This document shows positions 6,616 through 7,438 of a stretch of DNA of 7,438 nt, in pieces. The stretch is from NCBI GenBank assembly GCA_023439605.1, contig JAEXNS010000114.1, forward strand, positions 1 through 7,438, read 5' to 3'. Each line of letters begins with the position of its first letter. Position 1 is the first letter of the stretch. The notes beneath the pieces are model-generated. The model was not told the DNA's origin. It did no database searches and worked only from the letters and a program-made list of their open reading frames with translations. Source of the DNA: Bacillota bacterium (GTDB lineage Bacteria > Bacillota > Clostridia > Oscillospirales > Ruminococcaceae). A program made the position numbers and the translations under genes.

Positions 6616-6646
6616 GACAGTATGTCACATGACATGTTGTCATTAT
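6611..6646. promoter_or_regulatory. Tandem-dyad operator, probably for the TetR protein
   Basis: A near-palindrome of 36 bases (arms ATAATGACA at 6611-6619 and TGTCATTAT at 6638-6646, inner arms ATGTCA and TGACAT). It resolves into two 13-base dyads of the form TGACA-N3-TGTCA, at 6615-6627 and 6630-6642, with centres 15 bases apart. It overlaps the -10 box and covers the expected start site, the usual place for an autorepressing TetR-type protein. That the downstream TetR is the ligand is inference. Confidence 0.75.
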
Positions 6647-6652
6647 TTTTTT

Positions 6653-6658
6653 AGGGGG
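6653..6658 (+). promoter_or_regulatory. Ribosome binding site that sets the TTG start of the TetR gene
   Basis: AGGGGG lies seven bases before the TTG at 6666. That TTG opens the characteristic PTSTFYNLPEIKRE N-terminus, and no better ATG lies nearby. Confidence 0.75.
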
Positions 6659-6665
6659 TGTAATT

Positions 6666-7271
6666 TTGCCTACAAGTACTTTTTATAATTTGCCGGAAAT
6701 CAAAAGAGAAAAGCTTATTAATGCTATAAGAAATGAATTTTCTAAAAATACATTTGATAAAATTTCAATTAATCAAATTATTAAAGAAGCAGATATACCA
6801 AGAGGGAGCTTTTATCAGTATTTTAATGATAAGGACGATGTTTTAGAATATATATTATCATATCATAGAAAAAATATGATTGAAAATGTTTTTTTAAGTT
6901 TAGAACAGAATAAAGGTGATATTTTCAAGGTTTTTGAAGATGCTTGTGATTTTTTTAGAATGTTATTTTCAGATGAAACGAACAAAAAATTATGGATGAA
7001 TTTATTTACTGATAGAAACATAATTCAAAAATTCATAGATGGAAAATGTATTGAATATGCGGGAGATAAAATAATAAATGAGTTTATACCACATATAAAT
7101 TTTGATGAATTAAATATAACCCTAGATGAAGTAAAACCATTTTTGGAGATCTTAATATCTATATTCAAAGATACAATAATGGAGATTTTTTGGGATATAA
7201 CAAAATTTGCAGATGTAAAAGCAAAATATATAAAAAAAATATCATTAATAAAAAAAATATCAAACAAATAG
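6666..7271 (+). CDS. TetR/AcrR-family transcriptional regulator
   Basis: A 201-residue DNA-binding repressor-type protein, normal in length for the family. The N-terminal domain opens with TFYNLPEIKREKLINAI, helix 1 continues to about residue 27, and the helix-turn-helix lies at about 34-53 (SINQIIKEADIPRGSFYQYF) followed by NDKDDVLEYIL, a textbook TetR_N block. The C-terminal ligand-binding and dimerisation part (about 70-201) is helical, acidic and aromatic, with no recognisable ligand signature; such regions diverge fast. The gene has its own perfect-consensus promoter overlapped by a double operator, so autorepression is likely. No transporter or enzyme follows in the same transcript within the window: the next gene has its own promoter. 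The regulated target, if other than itself, is therefore not visible. No clear terminator follows; a short stem TTAGC-AACA-GCTAA (7277-7290) lacks a T-tract. Confidence 0.92.
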   Translation: MPTSTFYNLPEIKREKLINAIRNEFSKNTFDKISINQIIKEADIPRGSFYQYFNDKDDVLEYILSYHRKNMIENVFLSLEQNKGDIFKVFEDACDFFRMLFSDETNKKLWMNLFTDRNIIQKFIDGKCIEYAGDKIINEFIPHINFDELNITLDEVKPFLEILISIFKDTIMEIFWDITKFADVKAKYIKKISLIKKISNK

Positions 7272-7313
7272 AGAGGTTAGCAACAGCTAAAACAAACTTA
7301 TAAAAAGTTATAA

Positions 7314-7347
7314 ATAACATATTTACTTTTATAATTTGATATGTTAT
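7314..7347. promoter_or_regulatory. Inverted repeat spanning the merR-like promoter
   Basis: ATAACATAT (7314-7322) and ATATGTTAT (7339-7347) are a perfect 9-base inverted repeat with a 16-base spacer, running from the start of the -35 to the -10 box. It could be an operator for the gene that follows or for another regulator. The AT-rich background raises the chance of coincidence. Confidence 0.4.
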
Positions 7348-7350
7348 AAT
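7322..7350 (+). promoter_or_regulatory. Promoter of the MerR-like gene (extended -10)
   Basis: TTTACT at 7322-7327 and TATAAT at 7345-7350 are 17 bases apart. TG at 7342-7343 one base before the -10 gives an extended -10 (TGTTATAAT). Transcription would start near 7357, leaving a very short leader of about 13 bases. The spacing is normal, unlike the 19-20 base spacers of classic MerR-activated promoters. Confidence 0.65.
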
Positions 7351-7369
7351 GTGTATAGAGGTGATAAAA

Positions 7370-7438
7370 ATGAAATATTATACTATACACGAAATGACAG
7401 AAATTTTAGGAGTAACAGCACAAACTTTAAGAAATTGG
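7370..7438 (+). CDS. MerR-type helix-turn-helix protein, N-terminus (partial)
   Basis: Only the first 23 codons are in the window: MKYYTIHEMTEILGVTAQTL followed by RNW. The pattern YTIxEMxxxLGVxxQTLRxW is the opening winged-helix motif of the MerR superfamily, in which the Tyr-Thr-Ile strand leads into the DNA-recognition helix. GAGGTG at 7358-7363 lies six bases before the ATG. The rest of the protein decides its role: a MerR effector-sensing regulator is the commonest, but a TLRNW ending of the recognition helix also occurs in proteins with a MerR-like head on another domain, including IS607-type serine recombinases. I cannot choose between them here. Confidence 0.75.
   Translation, partial: MKYYTIHEMTEILGVTAQTLRNW

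Noticed and set aside
7025..7267. Minus-strand open frame inside the TetR gene.
   Set aside because: Low-complexity I/F/S-rich translation of AT-rich antisense DNA, contained within a clear TetR gene.
7277..7290. TTAGC-AACA-GCTAA as a terminator for the TetR gene.
   Set aside because: Only five base pairs and no following T-tract.
7298..7334. AT-rich interrupted dyad (TTATAAAAAG...CTTTTATAA with inner TAAATA/TATTTA) as a terminator or operator.
   Set aside because: It contains bulges, has almost no GC pairs, and such symmetry is common in sequence this AT-rich. The 9-base repeat at 7314-7347 is the cleaner candidate.

Overview
The window is AT-rich (roughly one third GC). It has Gram-positive-style ribosome binding sites, frequent TTG starts and surface-anchored cyclophilins. 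The gene content (cysE-cysS, murA, a WalJ/YycJ hydrolase, rlmH) and the protein styles point to a low-GC Firmicute, most likely a Clostridia member. The species cannot be named from the sequence alone.

Layout. All genes are on the + strand. (1) Positions 1-2533 look like one tight operon: the 3' end of cysE (serine O-acetyltransferase), cysS (cysteinyl-tRNA synthetase, all signature motifs present) and a membrane-anchored cyclophilin-type protein whose active site is eroded. The first two genes link cysteine synthesis to cysteine charging. (2) Positions 2534-2887 are intergenic and hold two head-to-tail copies of a ~111-bp repeat with a GC-rich structured core, followed by a good sigmaA-type promoter. 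(3) Positions 2888-3661 encode a second cyclophilin, a lipoprotein with an intact active site. (4) Positions 3662-3939 hold a third copy of the same repeat core, here inside a 169-bp element with 28-29-base terminal inverted repeats. The intact cyclophilin gene is therefore bracketed by direct repeats. (5) Positions 3940-6511 form the housekeeping cluster murA-walJ-rlmH (peptidoglycan precursor synthesis, MBL-fold nuclease-like protein, 23S rRNA methyltransferase). It closes with a strong intrinsic terminator overlapping the rlmH stop. (6) Positions 6587-7271 hold a TetR-family regulator driven by a perfect-consensus promoter (TTGACA-N17-TATAAT). A ~36-bp operator made of two tandem dyads covers the -10 and start site. 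(7) Positions 7272-7438 contain a second promoter and the first 23 codons of a MerR-type helix-turn-helix protein that runs off the window.

Start corrections. murA, rlmH and the TetR gene are all best started at TTG codons. For murA this replaces an upstream ATG that lies in the predicted promoter. For rlmH it replaces an upstream in-frame TTG inside walJ.

Most notable. The repeat family shows compensatory base changes in its second hairpin, one copy looks like a small non-autonomous mobile element, and the copies bracket a paralogue of the gene next door. The second point of interest is the tetR control region, where a perfect promoter is buried under a double operator. The rest is ordinary housekeeping.
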